Part shown: positions 54,301 through 61,664 of the stretch, one piece after another
Numbering within the stretch: position 1 is the first letter of the stretch
How the letters are laid out: each line of letters starts with the position of its first letter
Assembly (NCBI GenBank): GCA_964569385.1
Contig: CAZMUM010000019.1
Coordinates: 26,448-90,447 of the forward strand
Direction: 5' to 3'
DNA from: JAADHX01 sp964569385
Lineage (GTDB): Bacteria > Actinomycetota > Acidimicrobiia > Acidimicrobiales > Poriferisodalaceae
DNA length: 64,000 nucleotides
The notes under the pieces: generated by a model
Database searches by the model: none
Told to the model about the DNA's origin: nothing
The model's input: only the letters and a program-made list of their open reading frames with translations
Translations under genes and position numbers: made by a program

Positions 54301-56033
54301 ATTTCGGCTACGTCGGTCTCGGTGCCATTGGCGACACCGTGTGGCTTGACGTCGACGGAGACGGTTCGACGGCTCCGACGGTGGCCGATGTTGGTCTGCC
54401 TAGCGTCGACGTCACCGTGACGTGGCTCAACCCAACTGGGGGCGGGGCGAATCTCGTAGTAACGAGAACGACCAACGACTCGGGCACTTACCTCGCCGAA
54501 GGGCTTCCTGACGGCGACTATGTCGTGGTTGTCGTGCCGACGTCGTTACCAGGCGGGGTCGCGCCGAGCTACGACAACGACGGCGCTGCTGGCCCAGATG
54601 TAGCCGACGGCACATCGCTGGTAACCCTGCTCGACGAGGCCATAACCACAACAGTCAACGAGGCCATCGACCTCGACCAAGACTTCGCGTTCGTGGGATT
54701 GGCAACGGTCGGCGACTTTGTCTGGTTTGACAGTGACGGCGATGGTATGGCCGACACCGATCCGGCGTTGGCCGAACCCATCGAAACCGGCGCGCCGAAC
54801 ATCGAGCTCGAACTCGACTACACCGACCCAGTAACGGGCCTGACGATGGTCTTAACCCAAACTACCGATGTCGATGGCAGCTATCTCTTCGCCAACGTTC
54901 CTGCGGGAAACATCACGTTGGGGCTGAACCTCCCGAGCGACCCCGTTGGGCTGATAAACACCAATGATCGCGATGGAAACCCTGACGGAACAACAGACAT
55001 CGCGCTGGGCGTCGGTGTCGGCGTCGACGATGCCGACTTCGGTATCCGTTTCGTTGCCGACGTCGGCATTTCCAAGACCTCGCCTGGCGAGTTCAGGGTC
55101 GGAGAGCAGAACGCTTGGACCATAACGGTCACAAACTCTGGTCCTGGTGTTGCCAATGACGTTGTTGTGACCGACACCTTGCCACCGGGCACGACCTACG
55201 TCGCCATCGCGGGCGCCGACAGCGTCGACTGGGTGTGCGTCCCGCGCAGCGCTCTCGATGCCAACACCATCGACTGCACCTTCGCTAGCGCGGAGATGGC
55301 CAACGGTGTGGTGTCAACGTTCGACCTGGTAGTCGACGTCGGCCTCGCCGCCGTGCCCCAGGTGATCAACACCGCCACCATCGAGACATCAACAGTCGAC
55401 GCTGACCCCAGCAACGACACGGCCGTCGACGAGGTGGCAGTGCCACTCTCGATCATCGAGATGAGCAAGGAACTCACCGGCGATCTATTCGCTGGTTCCG
55501 AGGCCAACTACTTGCTCTCGGTGCGCAATGCTGGACCGTCCATCACTCGGGGCCAGCTCCGAGTGGTCGATGAGCTTCCAACTGGGCTCGAGTTCGTCAG
55601 CGCGAGCAGCGAAGGCTGGGTCTGCGCCGATGAGGGCTCCGACGTTGTCTGCACTACGGACAACCCGATTCCGGTGTCGGCTACAGCCCTAATCTCTGTG
55701 ACTGTCAGGGTTGCCGGATCGCCCGGCGACAACGTGCAGAACAGTGTTGTGGTGACGGGCGGTAACAAGGTTGGCGGTGTCGAGCTCGACCCGACTGAAC
55801 TTCCAGGGCTCATCGAGTCGATCGGAGCAGAGCTGGCAGCCCAGATCGGTGTCGACCTAAACGGCGGCACTGTGCCAACAAACACCGACGGCGCCAACGG
55901 CAACGTTTTGGCCAGGACGGGTATGTCGGTCGGGCAGCTGGTCTTGGCCGCACTACTGGCTTCGATGGCCGGTGCACTTCTGGCGGTCTTGTCTCGCCGA
56001 GACCTTTGGTGGATGCTCAAACATCGATTCTGA
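45309..56033 (+). CDS. Giant cell-wall-anchored surface protein, 3574 aa
   Basis: A secreted, wall-anchored adhesin-type protein. The GTG start gives an Arg-rich head and a hydrophobic core (AVAAVLVLLATTVGVVG), an extended signal peptide. Residues about 60-2020 hold a series of DUF11-like/isopeptide-type repeats (VSKSHTVPAGNNVVPGDT, VVVTDTLP and similar). From about 2027 to 3250 there are ten SdrD-B-like repeats, each opening with (V/I/L)GD-VW-D-D-D and containing DxDxDG calcium loops. Two more DUF11 domains follow. The C-terminus is the LARTG motif (3534-3538), a membrane helix and a basic tail, matching a class E sortase (LAxTG) signal. Such proteins bridge cells or surfaces. The whole frame is intact. 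The next gene encodes a shorter relative. Confidence 0.85.
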   Translation: MTNNATGRRGDLRPNRRRPRADRQGSRAVAAVLVLLATTVGVVGPGRDVDYASALSVDAMSLGIATQQLQEILIGEQPTYVLTAANPTPAGTRNLFNATLRLVLPAGSSLVSASETVAAEIADEPNPGETTVIFDNVADLPLGSSFNVFVTVDTNPDFGGPGIGDATLPVGAALTINASVYANADPLVLVDWDPSTGLVTEDPTGVDTDNSYTGTAATVISNELFAFRVNDTPLRELLRGVHDNGSGGRSGSSGQIVTRTIENNPDYASTVTTFTDVLSPHWEFLGCTTYYPSSSDNSTDVPFNGAAPLGEEWTGSGPVADGPSSGPGCQTPLSVDSPDAGNGDGTANTVVVWDAASLGSAAAMSPGDTVDVSYRAGIPMRQNSITWTNEPGVGVTLNQGRNLDNNAGPPTFEDGFSDNGPDDVVSVGESIAIATVTLVGTYAGVASGGLDPYVETYSTEVEDLIITKAVSGPLLHGSTVTSTLTLSTGEYRNFQNLQVRDLNPDGLCAQGTFLTDLTAEPSPDWQAGCVGGTDSTVAAVSTPYTSVRELADGRTELIWNSADHVALQSVPSDSEVVLAYVSTVRPAYREALADSTPVLAGDEATNWVEVIGPDFTIAETDPALDTEADGTDDADTASAAIVNSLPSIDKRIAERSGPLGDGASLNAMSCATSYDSISWVDGDVDPGVVGYGPGDYVCFEVSADFPGSLDYDQTLVTDILPPGFAYVTGSATRVDSFVSPAHPDPDTLAGTAVTEAAQVVEFRLGAAGVVGDLGHQFRWVLAATLQDPDDAAAADISVNLQKLWHSNTSGSVLQYRDEAKAEWTEPQLNLTKGVATIASVSPAITKAVDQGPDADGSHSGPMAPTPVQADAVVEFRLDLWNDGNADAVDVEVWDMLPGGFTCSDVSGISAAGACTGDGSLANPYRVTWPSTGITVSADLGRTAPTGGNPGDVILRYSLTVFGDVSADESFTNTAGIRKYEAIINGFDDGDVLTEDARRVYVPANNIDTTDSALVANTGGADDQALLTTADVVVAKDQQSGIADGGNSRNASLLAANDEVSVGEVVQYELVLTIPEGTSVEAGILADVLPPELTYYEGSALVDGSVVVVGAQSSSTPGGAFTAWTVSTPSVGSNGTVSVVQPVGTYSNPAGSGDDELTLTFWVVVEDQPAVVDGSSISNTTSFGWDDGLGGAQTPETADAIVLDVVEPAPTVSKSHTVPAGNNVVPGDTITWNIAVSNAPANATAYDVVVTDTLPLGVTVTNFGGGLSDSGSPETLRWTSAEVVGLSAISPGGVVDLTVSVTVDDPSVVSGELRNDVAIQADGLPDTDPLGPGRSYANSAFDSVDLPNPSLVKDIEPFGGGDLASANVGEVIQFSHTVTIPDGTIAYDLTIFDDPSSRLSFDSFGNGLLGGDPIIGAECRERASGSTNPLLISEIETFQGVGGVPSRLAWFVGDVQAVGGDCEIEVPYTMHVDLDAVAGDGVANTAIIRWNGTDEVAPAAPGSLPATHDDPTDPAWDEASAEESESLVVIEPQLTIDKDVAFVGGSPLANPLCDTIPGNLADPDGNPTDGCDSDVEALLRYTITVENTGTAAAIDVTFTDVLDINLTLLDAPSGSPVVADGPVTGSTASVMAWTNSTRTLDASIALLNPGATATFDYDVVLLAGDAVTGLDDYTNTAAIDLYYGLPSPERSLNADVPTYGNGVGAFRGAVADDVVTVEVHTPELTVTKQPAADEDGSDVRLDQTFTWELTIENNDVTAPAFDVDIADTLPPGWVYVPLSTTITTPYGAASAVGAEPNCTADFGACGDGSALNVETLTWDNLVDGGAEPFGDAIDQTHVITISFDAVPSSQVLATVGSTGATVHQNLVAVTGIDSSGSSGDLDGPYLASDTADVFVRRADLRLAKQIEELGPYYFGQDVTYVITVTNDGPDAATGITVDDSLPVEVDLNSVLAGSDGTYSGGTWTIGPLANGASATLRLDVEVRAIGTVTNVASLDTADQWDPDSTPGDASVPGGDDDVDDASLLALAGQVGDRVWYDVDGDAIQDPGEPGIPGVDVTVAFDLGGGAQSATATTDANGDWFVSGMPVDHPITISIVGATLPDGLVITADPDATNDGVNVISLTDDTPVLDRDFGYTGINSLGDEVWFDVDGDGGSSPAAGDVALVGVDIVVTWAGFDDVFGNGDDIVLPIVTTDGSGLWTVTRLMDGDYRVTVQTGSLRHDIDVATYDVDGTGSANVADVIGLGTSSIPAVNDTDIDFAYTAVVGSIGDLVWLDNDGDGTSSGEVGLGGLTMNLAWQNPDGPVVVYQMTTGPDGTYLFSNLPTGDYVVAVDDTTLPGSVAPTVDGDDPVGGGGPNTFHSSDVTLTTPSAVRLDQDFGYQGGNSIGDRVWIDIDGDNDSLFDGVDIGVGGVTVTVDWAPAIGDPEQRSTTTDVNGFYFFSALPDGDFTITVDPMTLPSGLTAQFDSDGVATPNVSALTLAGASNLDQDFAYVGAGSLGDLVWYDYNSDGVLDAGEPGLSGVQVDITWAGVDGAIDDDPSTVGIDETLDNKVISIVTDASGNYTVSNLALASGPDANYRVAVSPGTLPAGMIQTHDADDQAGIVPGASTNDSSDVLLDTGSPNRLDQDFGYTGAGSVGDLVWLDLDASGTASPDLAAGALPNEPGIAGVGLSVVWTNPQGADLVRVVTTDVDGLWSVGQLPHGTVTVTVSGPPSSLIQTFGKDGAILVTSVALDQVAASTTDIDYSFAGDATLGDRVWFDSDASAEAEPADGVLVGDDQPLSGVDLGISWAGFDAVAGDDPGTPGIDEGADDLGFVVTTAADGTWSLANLAPGEYSIDIDDASLPSGISKFTWDNDGAVSPDGQMTATLAAAQNLSSMDVSITGAGSIGDVVWLDLDRDGVQGSGPDSDDEVGLAGVDIEITFGGPTGPIAVTTTTDTDGLWSVENLPFDVAITVTVDDTDLPTNIAPAHDLDDLAGGGPVATAHSAVVTLSSVAPNRDDVDFGYVGLGAIGDTVWLDVDGDGSTAPTVADVGLPSVDVTVTWLNPTGGGANLVVTRTTNDSGTYLAEGLPDGDYVVVVVPTSLPGGVAPSYDNDGAAGPDVADGTSLVTLLDEAITTTVNEAIDLDQDFAFVGLATVGDFVWFDSDGDGMADTDPALAEPIETGAPNIELELDYTDPVTGLTMVLTQTTDVDGSYLFANVPAGNITLGLNLPSDPVGLINTNDRDGNPDGTTDIALGVGVGVDDADFGIRFVADVGISKTSPGEFRVGEQNAWTITVTNSGPGVANDVVVTDTLPPGTTYVAIAGADSVDWVCVPRSALDANTIDCTFASAEMANGVVSTFDLVVDVGLAAVPQVINTATIETSTVDADPSNDTAVDEVAVPLSIIEMSKELTGDLFAGSEANYLLSVRNAGPSITRGQLRVVDELPTGLEFVSASSEGWVCADEGSDVVCTTDNPIPVSATALISVTVRVAGSPGDNVQNSVVVTGGNKVGGVELDPTELPGLIESIGAELAAQIGVDLNGGTVPTNTDGANGNVLARTGMSVGQLVLAALLASMAGALLAVLSRRDLWWMLKHRF

Positions 56034-56051
56034 GTTGCCGATGGAGGTGCG

Positions 56052-58445
56052 ATGAGCATCTTCTCGATTGGAATCGAAACGGCGCGAAACCAACGACGCT
56101 CAGCGGTCGCTGGTAGAGCCGCGTCCATATTGGGCGGATTCGCTGTTGCTGTGGTTGCGTCGCTCGGGGCTTCGGTCGCAACGTCCGATGCCGCTTCGGC
56201 CGAGGACAGCTTTTCGATCTTCACCACCGGTGTGCTTGGCGATTTTGTGTGGCTGGACCTCGACTTCGACGGAGTGTTCGATCCTGCTGAGATTGGTCTG
56301 TCCGGGATCGATGTGACGGTTTCTTGGAACAGCGGCTCGAGCTCCACGACCGTGACCACCGGGTTCGGCGGTTCGTGGACTGTTGGTTCATTGCCATTCA
56401 ATATCCCGCTTACAGTCACGGTCGACGACACCGATCTGCCTGGCAACCTGACCGTGAGCCACGACTTCGACGACAGCCTGCTGACCGGGCCAATCGCAAC
56501 TCCTTACTCAGCAGTTGTAACGCTTACTGCCGGGGCCCCAACCAACAACGATCTCGACTTTGGTTACCTCGGCCTTGGCCAGGTGGGCGACACCTTGTGG
56601 CTCGACATCGACGGCAACGGGGCCTCGGTACCGGCACCAGGCGATGTGTTGTTGTCCGGTATCGATGTGGTTACGGCCTGGACCGACCCAGGTCCAGGCG
56701 GCCAGACCGTCGAGCTAACGAGTACCAGCGATGGTTCGGGGTTCTGGCGGGCTCAGGGTCTCCCTGCCGGCAACGTGACCGTCACACCAGCCCCAGCGAC
56801 GTTGCCAACAGGCATCACTAGCGTCTACGACGCCGACGGCGGATCCGACGGCACCGCAACAGTTGACCTAACCGATGATCCCGGAACGGCCGGAGTGGAC
56901 GAGTCGATCCGATTCGATATTGATTTCGCGTGGACTGGGAGCGGCTCGATCGGTGATCTTGTTTGGCTTGATTCCGACGGCGACCAGACCTCGGCTGGCG
57001 AGAGCGGTATCGGGTCGACATCGGTTGATCTGGGCTGGACCGACCCTGTTTCGGGAACAACCAACACCTGGTCAACTGACACGAGCAGTACCGGCGCCTA
57101 TGTGGTTGCCAACCTTCCGGCGGGCTTCTACCAGGTGACGGTTCCTGATGTCTCAGCCGCTGGGCTTGTTCCGACCTTCGACGGCGATGGTGTTCACGAC
57201 GGTGTGGCAAACATCATTCTTGGTGCTGGCGCCGACATGACCAACATCGACTTCGGCTTCCGTAACTCGGCTGACATCAGGGTCGTTGCGACTGTGTCAG
57301 GCCAGTTCCGGTTCGGCGAGGACAATGAGTTCGCGGTGCAGGTCGACAACCTCGGTCCGGGCTCCGCAATCGCCCCGATTCAGGTAGTGCACACACTGCC
57401 AGGCGGTCTGACCTTCGTTGGTGTCGTCGGAGGTGGCGCCGCCGCCTGGTCGTGCGCCGCGGACCCCGCACCCAACCAAGACACAGTTCGTTGCGACTAT
57501 CTCGTCGGCGATCTTGGCAACGGGGCTGGTTCGTCCTACGACCTCTCGGTAAATGCCGGCGCTGCAGCCGCCCCATCAGCGACTTTGGCATCAGCCGTCG
57601 CCTCGTTCTCGCTCGACAACTCGCTATCGAACAACGACCACACCGTCGATGCAGATGTGCCGCTCGCTGATCTGAGCTTGACGATCAACAGGCTCGACCC
57701 ACTTAACGCGGGTTCGATTGTCACCTATGAGCTCGCCCTTCGCAACAACGGGCCATCGCCAACCTCGGGTGCGATCACGCTGATCGACGATCTCCCAGCT
57801 GGGCTTGCCTATGACGACTTCTCAGGAGCAGGTTGGACCTGTGCCCCCGCAAGCGGAGACGTGTTGTGTATCCACTTGGGCGTAATCCCCGTGGGCGCGA
57901 CAGCGCTGCTTCAGTTGGAACTGTTGGTAACGGCCTCGGCGGGCCAGTCGGTAGCCAACACGGTGTCGGCCACCGGAGGTAACGAGGTCGGAGGCACTTC
58001 CCTCGACCAGGGTGACGTCGACGCCGCGTTTGGAGCCGCAGCAGATGGCCTCACCGAGACCGTTAGTGGGTCGGGTGGCACGACGACAACTACAACTTCT
58101 GGCAGCGGAGCGGGCACTACCACGACGGCACCCGGAGGTGGCGGCGCGACCACTTCCATCCCTGGTGGATCAGCTACCACCACCACGGCGCCAGGCGGTG
58201 GCTCAGGCAATGGCGGTGGAACGACAACAACCACCTCTGCTGATGGTTCGGTTTCGGGCGGAGGATCCCAAGGCGGTGGCCAGACCGACACCGACGGTGA
58301 TGGTCTGCCCGATGAACTCGCTCAAACCGGGCTCGGTGAGGTGATCCTATGGTTCGTCGTGATCGCTTTGCTTGCTGGCGTGATCATGACCTGGGCTACG
58401 CGTCCGTTGCGGCGCCCGCGTGCCGGCGAGCAGTGGGGTGTCTAG
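56052..58445 (+). CDS. Cell-wall-anchored SdrD-B/DUF11 protein, 797 aa
   Basis: A smaller relative of the preceding giant. The signal peptide ends near ASVATSDAASA. Three SdrD-B-like repeats (GDFVWLDLDFDGVF, GDTLWLDIDGNG, GDLVWLDSDGDQ) are followed by two DUF11-type domains (SADIRVVATVSGQFRFGEDN and SIVTYELALRNNGPSP). A Thr/Gly-rich linker (GGTTTTTTSGSGAGTTTT type) then reaches the wall. It ends in LAQTG (756-760), a membrane helix and a basic tail, a class E sortase substrate signal. Both this and the giant carry a TGGNxVGGxxLD segment before the end, showing common origin. The ribosome-binding site gatggaggtgcg is strong, 18 bp after the giant's stop. Its stop codon shares the palindrome CTAG with the convergent aminotransferase gene. 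Confidence 0.85.
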   Translation: MSIFSIGIETARNQRRSAVAGRAASILGGFAVAVVASLGASVATSDAASAEDSFSIFTTGVLGDFVWLDLDFDGVFDPAEIGLSGIDVTVSWNSGSSSTTVTTGFGGSWTVGSLPFNIPLTVTVDDTDLPGNLTVSHDFDDSLLTGPIATPYSAVVTLTAGAPTNNDLDFGYLGLGQVGDTLWLDIDGNGASVPAPGDVLLSGIDVVTAWTDPGPGGQTVELTSTSDGSGFWRAQGLPAGNVTVTPAPATLPTGITSVYDADGGSDGTATVDLTDDPGTAGVDESIRFDIDFAWTGSGSIGDLVWLDSDGDQTSAGESGIGSTSVDLGWTDPVSGTTNTWSTDTSSTGAYVVANLPAGFYQVTVPDVSAAGLVPTFDGDGVHDGVANIILGAGADMTNIDFGFRNSADIRVVATVSGQFRFGEDNEFAVQVDNLGPGSAIAPIQVVHTLPGGLTFVGVVGGGAAAWSCAADPAPNQDTVRCDYLVGDLGNGAGSSYDLSVNAGAAAAPSATLASAVASFSLDNSLSNNDHTVDADVPLADLSLTINRLDPLNAGSIVTYELALRNNGPSPTSGAITLIDDLPAGLAYDDFSGAGWTCAPASGDVLCIHLGVIPVGATALLQLELLVTASAGQSVANTVSATGGNEVGGTSLDQGDVDAAFGAAADGLTETVSGSGGTTTTTTSGSGAGTTTTAPGGGGATTSIPGGSATTTTAPGGGSGNGGGTTTTTSADGSVSGGGSQGGGQTDTDGDGLPDELAQTGLGEVILWFVVIALLAGVIMTWATRPLRRPRAGEQWGV

Positions 58446-59680
58446 CTTGCCGACAGTTTGTCGACCGCGGTGCGAAGTCGGCTTGCAGCCTCGATAAGTT
58501 CGGTTGGTGATGGCGTGGCAAACGACAGCCGCAAATGACTTGGTAGCGGCCGGTCGACAGCAAAGGCCGATCCGGGCACGAAGGCCACGCCCTCATCGAG
58601 GGCAACGTCGAGCAGCGCCGAGGTATCGATGGTCGCATCGGCCAGTTCAGCCCATAGGAACATGCCGCGGCTCGGTTGGTTGAAGGTGAGCTCATCACCG
58701 AAGGCCGCGGTCAAGCCCTCTGAGAGGGCATCGCGCCGGTCTCGATACCAGGGTCCAAGCGTCGCCTGATGGTCGGTGTACCAGGTCGGGTCTTTCAGCA
58801 GGCGAAGCGCCGTGTGTTGGGTGAACGTCGAGGTGTGTAGGTCGACGGCCTGTTTGGCTATCACCAGCGAGTCGATCAACTTCTGAGGCCCAAAGACCCA
58901 GGCGACCCGTAAACCAGGAGCCAACGTCTTGGACACCGTGCGAATTCGAACCACTCGGTCTGAGAACGCCGCAAGTGATGGGTCGGGCTCGCCATCGAAA
59001 CGCAGAGCGCCATAGGGGTCGTCTTCGATGATCAGGAACCCGTAGGCGTCGGCTAGCGCAGCGAGGGCCTTGCGTCTTGGCAACGTCATGGTGTTGCCGG
59101 TGGGGTTCTGAAAGTTCGGATTGGTGTAAACAAGAACCGGTCGCAGCCCGTTGGTCAACAGTTCGGCCAAGTGATCGGTATCGAGACCTTCGTCGTCCAC
59201 GCGGACGCCGACGAGTTTGGGGTTGTAGCCGCGTAACGCCTGAAGGGCGCCAAGATAGGCCGGGTCGTCGGTAACGATCGTGTCGCCTTCGTCGATTAGA
59301 ACCCGACCGATGAGATCGATCGCCTGTTGGCTTCCGGTGGTAACCACCACTCGCGATGGTGTGACGGGGGCTTCGACTGAAGCTTCTGCGGCTAGTAGCT
59401 CCCGGAGCTCGGTCACCCCTTCGGTCAGCCCGTATTGGGCGGCCTCGGCGCCAAGCTCGCTGATTGCTGACGTGGCCGCGTTGGCCAACCGCTCCAATGG
59501 GAATAGCTCTGGGGCCGGAATGCCACCAGCCAACGAGATTACGCCTGGCCGGTTGGCGTGTTGAAGGAGGTCGCGGATCACCGAAGACGTCGCCGTTCTG
59601 GCGCTGCTTGAAAGGAGTCGTGCGACAAGCTCGGCCGTTGATTCTGGCGTTGATTGTGGTTGGCCCTCATGGCTGCTCAT
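58442..59680 (-). CDS. PLP-dependent aminotransferase, class I/II (fold type I)
   Basis: A 412-residue aminotransferase of the group including 2-aminoadipate/aromatic aminotransferases and the catalytic part of MocR proteins. Motifs: ISLAGGIPAPELFP, YGLTEGVTELRELLA, TGSQQAIDLIGRVLIDEGD, YTNPNFQNPTGNTM, IIEDDPYGALRF, and the PLP lysine in RTVSKTLAPGLRVAW. No DNA-binding domain is present. Substrate is unknown. The ATG at 59680 was chosen because it starts just before SAELVARLLSSSAR; earlier in-frame codons lack homology. Its stop codon overlaps the stop of the convergent surface-protein gene over four bases (CTAG read in both directions). Confidence 0.87.
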   Translation of the reverse strand: MSSHEGQPQSTPESTAELVARLLSSSARTATSSVIRDLLQHANRPGVISLAGGIPAPELFPLERLANAATSAISELGAEAAQYGLTEGVTELRELLAAEASVEAPVTPSRVVVTTGSQQAIDLIGRVLIDEGDTIVTDDPAYLGALQALRGYNPKLVGVRVDDEGLDTDHLAELLTNGLRPVLVYTNPNFQNPTGNTMTLPRRKALAALADAYGFLIIEDDPYGALRFDGEPDPSLAAFSDRVVRIRTVSKTLAPGLRVAWVFGPQKLIDSLVIAKQAVDLHTSTFTQHTALRLLKDPTWYTDHQATLGPWYRDRRDALSEGLTAAFGDELTFNQPSRGMFLWAELADATIDTSALLDVALDEGVAFVPGSAFAVDRPLPSHLRLSFATPSPTELIEAASRLRTAVDKLSAS

Positions 59681-59781
59681 GGCTACATCATGGCCGATGT
59701 CGAGGGGCCACTGTCGTGGCGCGTGGATCACTTCGCAACCGTGCTGAGGTGCTGATGTGCTGAGGTCCTAGGCTGGAGGAC

Positions 59782-59985
59782 ATGTCTGCAACTCATACGT
59801 ACACAGTTTCGGGAATGACCTGCGATCATTGCGTGGCCGCCGTCAAGGGCGAAGTCGGCGGCGTCGACGGCGTCTCTGGCGTCGAGATCGACTTGGCCGC
59901 GGGACGCGTCGATGTGTCTGGCGGCGACGATGCGGCCATCCGCGAGGCCATCGACGAGGCCGGATACGACATCGTCGCCGCCTAG
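59782..59985 (+). CDS. HMA-domain metal-binding protein (copper chaperone-like)
   Basis: A 67-residue heavy-metal-associated domain protein. The metal site GMTCDHCVAA has Cys14 and Cys17, in the ferredoxin-like fold that CopZ and P-type ATPase domains use to carry copper. A good ribosome-binding site (ctggaggac) precedes the ATG. No copper ATPase or CsoR gene is adjacent. Short direct repeats (gtgctgaggtgctgatgtgctgagg) overlap the likely promoter. The name copZ is not used because partners are missing from the window. Confidence 0.85.
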   Translation: MSATHTYTVSGMTCDHCVAAVKGEVGGVDGVSGVEIDLAAGRVDVSGGDDAAIREAIDEAGYDIVAA

Positions 59986-60024
59986 GTCATCAACTTGGCG
60001 TCGGGTAATCCAGGGACAACCGGT

Positions 60025-60858
60025 CTAGCCCCAATCGAATGTCATCGTGCCCACGAGTGGGGTTCCGGGCTCAACGGTCACGGGCGCCGAGTTCAGCTGG
60101 TTCGGTGGGCCACTTTGGGGCTCAACACAGATTGCGTGTTCTGGCTCGGTGAAGATCACCCAGTGATCAAAGCTTGAGCTGATCGAAAGTGTCAGTGCGT
60201 TCGGCCAATCGAGTACCGGCGGTAGCACCATGTCGACGAAGCAGTCGTTCCATGGCTGCGGAGGCACTGGGCCGAGCTCGCCGGTTGGCACCATGTGGGC
60301 ATCGAGTTTGTAGGCCGATTCGGCCAGAACCGACAACGTCGCGGTTCCGCCTCGCTCGAGGCGCCGTTTGAACCACGGATGCCAGCCGATCATGGCTGGC
60401 ATTGGTTGATTCACAGCATGAACCTCGGCCGTAATCGTGAGCGCGGTGGCGCTGAGGTCGAAGTGCTGAGTGGCGAAACCGCCGAACGGCCACGGGTCGC
60501 TGAGTTCGGCGCGAATTGTCTGATCGTCGACCTCGAACCAGTCCGACGTGTGCAGTAGGCCGTGGTTGGCATGCGGAGCGCTTGTGATCGGGAACTTGTA
60601 GGTTGTTTCGTTCCAGCGAAGGCGCCCTCGGGGGAGTCGGCCGCACCACGGAATCATCGGAAACGAACCCCAGCGGGTGGCGCGATCGTGGGGACCGACT
60701 AGCAGCGACAATCCATCGATCACGAGCGACGCCAGCCGTCCGCCATCAAGGTCGATTTCGGCAGCGACGCCACCCGTTTTGCGTTCAGCAGTGAGTTTCA
60801 CGGCGCCAACTCTAGGTAGATGGACGCTGGTTTGTTTGGTCGTCAGTGGCTTCGCCAC
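60025..60858 (-). CDS. Aldose 1-epimerase
   Basis: A 277-residue galactose-mutarotase-type epimerase. It keeps GGRLASLVIDGLSLLVG, a strand-turn FPMIPWCGRLPRGRL, the catalytic His in NHGLLHTSDW, MIGWHPWFKRRLERG, and the late Glu in VEPQSGPPNQLN. These fit the YihR/YeaD-like aldose 1-epimerase family, which equilibrates sugar anomers. The ATG at 60858 overlaps the end of the aldo/keto reductase gene by 16 bp, which suggests coupling. Substrate is not certain. A GH2 beta-galactosidase lies far away in this window, so there is no direct sugar-pathway link here. Confidence 0.83.
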   Translation of the reverse strand: MAKPLTTKQTSVHLPRVGAVKLTAERKTGGVAAEIDLDGGRLASLVIDGLSLLVGPHDRATRWGSFPMIPWCGRLPRGRLRWNETTYKFPITSAPHANHGLLHTSDWFEVDDQTIRAELSDPWPFGGFATQHFDLSATALTITAEVHAVNQPMPAMIGWHPWFKRRLERGGTATLSVLAESAYKLDAHMVPTGELGPVPPQPWNDCFVDMVLPPVLDWPNALTLSISSSFDHWVIFTEPEHAICVEPQSGPPNQLNSAPVTVEPGTPLVGTMTFDWG

Positions 60859-61664
60859 GGACTCTTTGGCGGGCTGACGATTCGTAGGTCCTTTCGGGTG
60901 GCATTGATCGCTTCGATGTCTTCTGTTTGCAATACCAACTCGCCGGCGGCAAGATTCTCAACCAGACGGTCCTGATTCGAGGTCTGGGGGATCGCGGCGA
61001 CGTGGTCTTGGGCCAGCAACCATCCGAGTGCTACTTGGGCCGGCGTCACACCAATTCGTTTCGCCACTTGAACACAGGCCGGGTCCTGAGCAACCTCGTT
61101 GCGGGCGATCGGACAGTATGCGGTGATCAAGAGCCCCCGGTTACGGGCCTGGTCCACAAGCGCATCTTGGCCAAGCAATGGGTGATACTCGATCTGATTT
61201 ACTTCTATGGGTGCTCGATCCAGCGCAAAGTCGACCTGATCGGGCTCAAAGTTGCTAACTCCGACGTGACGAGCTCGGCCGTCAGCCTTAGCCGCAGCAA
61301 GACTTCCGAGAGTCTCGGCCATGATGGCCCACTCAACTGGCCAGTGAATCAGCAGCAGATCGACGTAATCGGTACCCAGCCGAGTGAGGCTTTCGTCTAA
61401 AGAACGGTCGAAGTCGGTCGGGTGATGCTGATGATCGTCGATCTTGGTGGTCAGAAAGATCCCGTGCCTAACAACGCTGCTGCTTGCCATCCCCGCACCA
61501 ACAGCAGCCTCGTTGTCGTACATCTGGGCGGTGTCGAGATGGCGATAGCCAAGGCCAAGAGCGTCGCTAACGATGCGGGCCCCAGAGTCGCCGGCCAAAC
61601 GCCATGTGCCAAGCCCAATGGCTGGCATCGGGTCATCACCAAGGAAACGTTGTGGAATCGGCAC
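60843..61664 (-). CDS. Aldo/keto reductase
   Basis: A 273-residue NADPH-dependent aldo/keto reductase. The catalytic tetrad is Asp44 and Tyr49 in HLDTAQMYDNE, Lys74 in TTKIDDHQH and His107 in LLLIHWPVEW. Other segments are VGVSNFEPDQVD, LITAYCPIARNEV and AIPQTSN, which bind the cofactor. Length is typical of the small AKR5-like enzymes (2,5-diketo-D-gluconate reductase type). The start is GTG at 61664, behind ggaga; further upstream frame has no homology. It overlaps the epimerase gene by 16 bp. Confidence 0.88.
   Translation of the reverse strand: MPIPQRFLGDDPMPAIGLGTWRLAGDSGARIVSDALGLGYRHLDTAQMYDNEAAVGAGMASSSVVRHGIFLTTKIDDHQHHPTDFDRSLDESLTRLGTDYVDLLLIHWPVEWAIMAETLGSLAAAKADGRARHVGVSNFEPDQVDFALDRAPIEVNQIEYHPLLGQDALVDQARNRGLLITAYCPIARNEVAQDPACVQVAKRIGVTPAQVALGWLLAQDHVAAIPQTSNQDRLVENLAAGELVLQTEDIEAINATRKDLRIVSPPKSPWRSH

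Noticed and set aside
45545..57724. Antisense open frames opposite the giant surface-protein genes
   Set aside because: They follow from high GC and repetitive codon use; none has a recognisable motif or ribosome-binding site.
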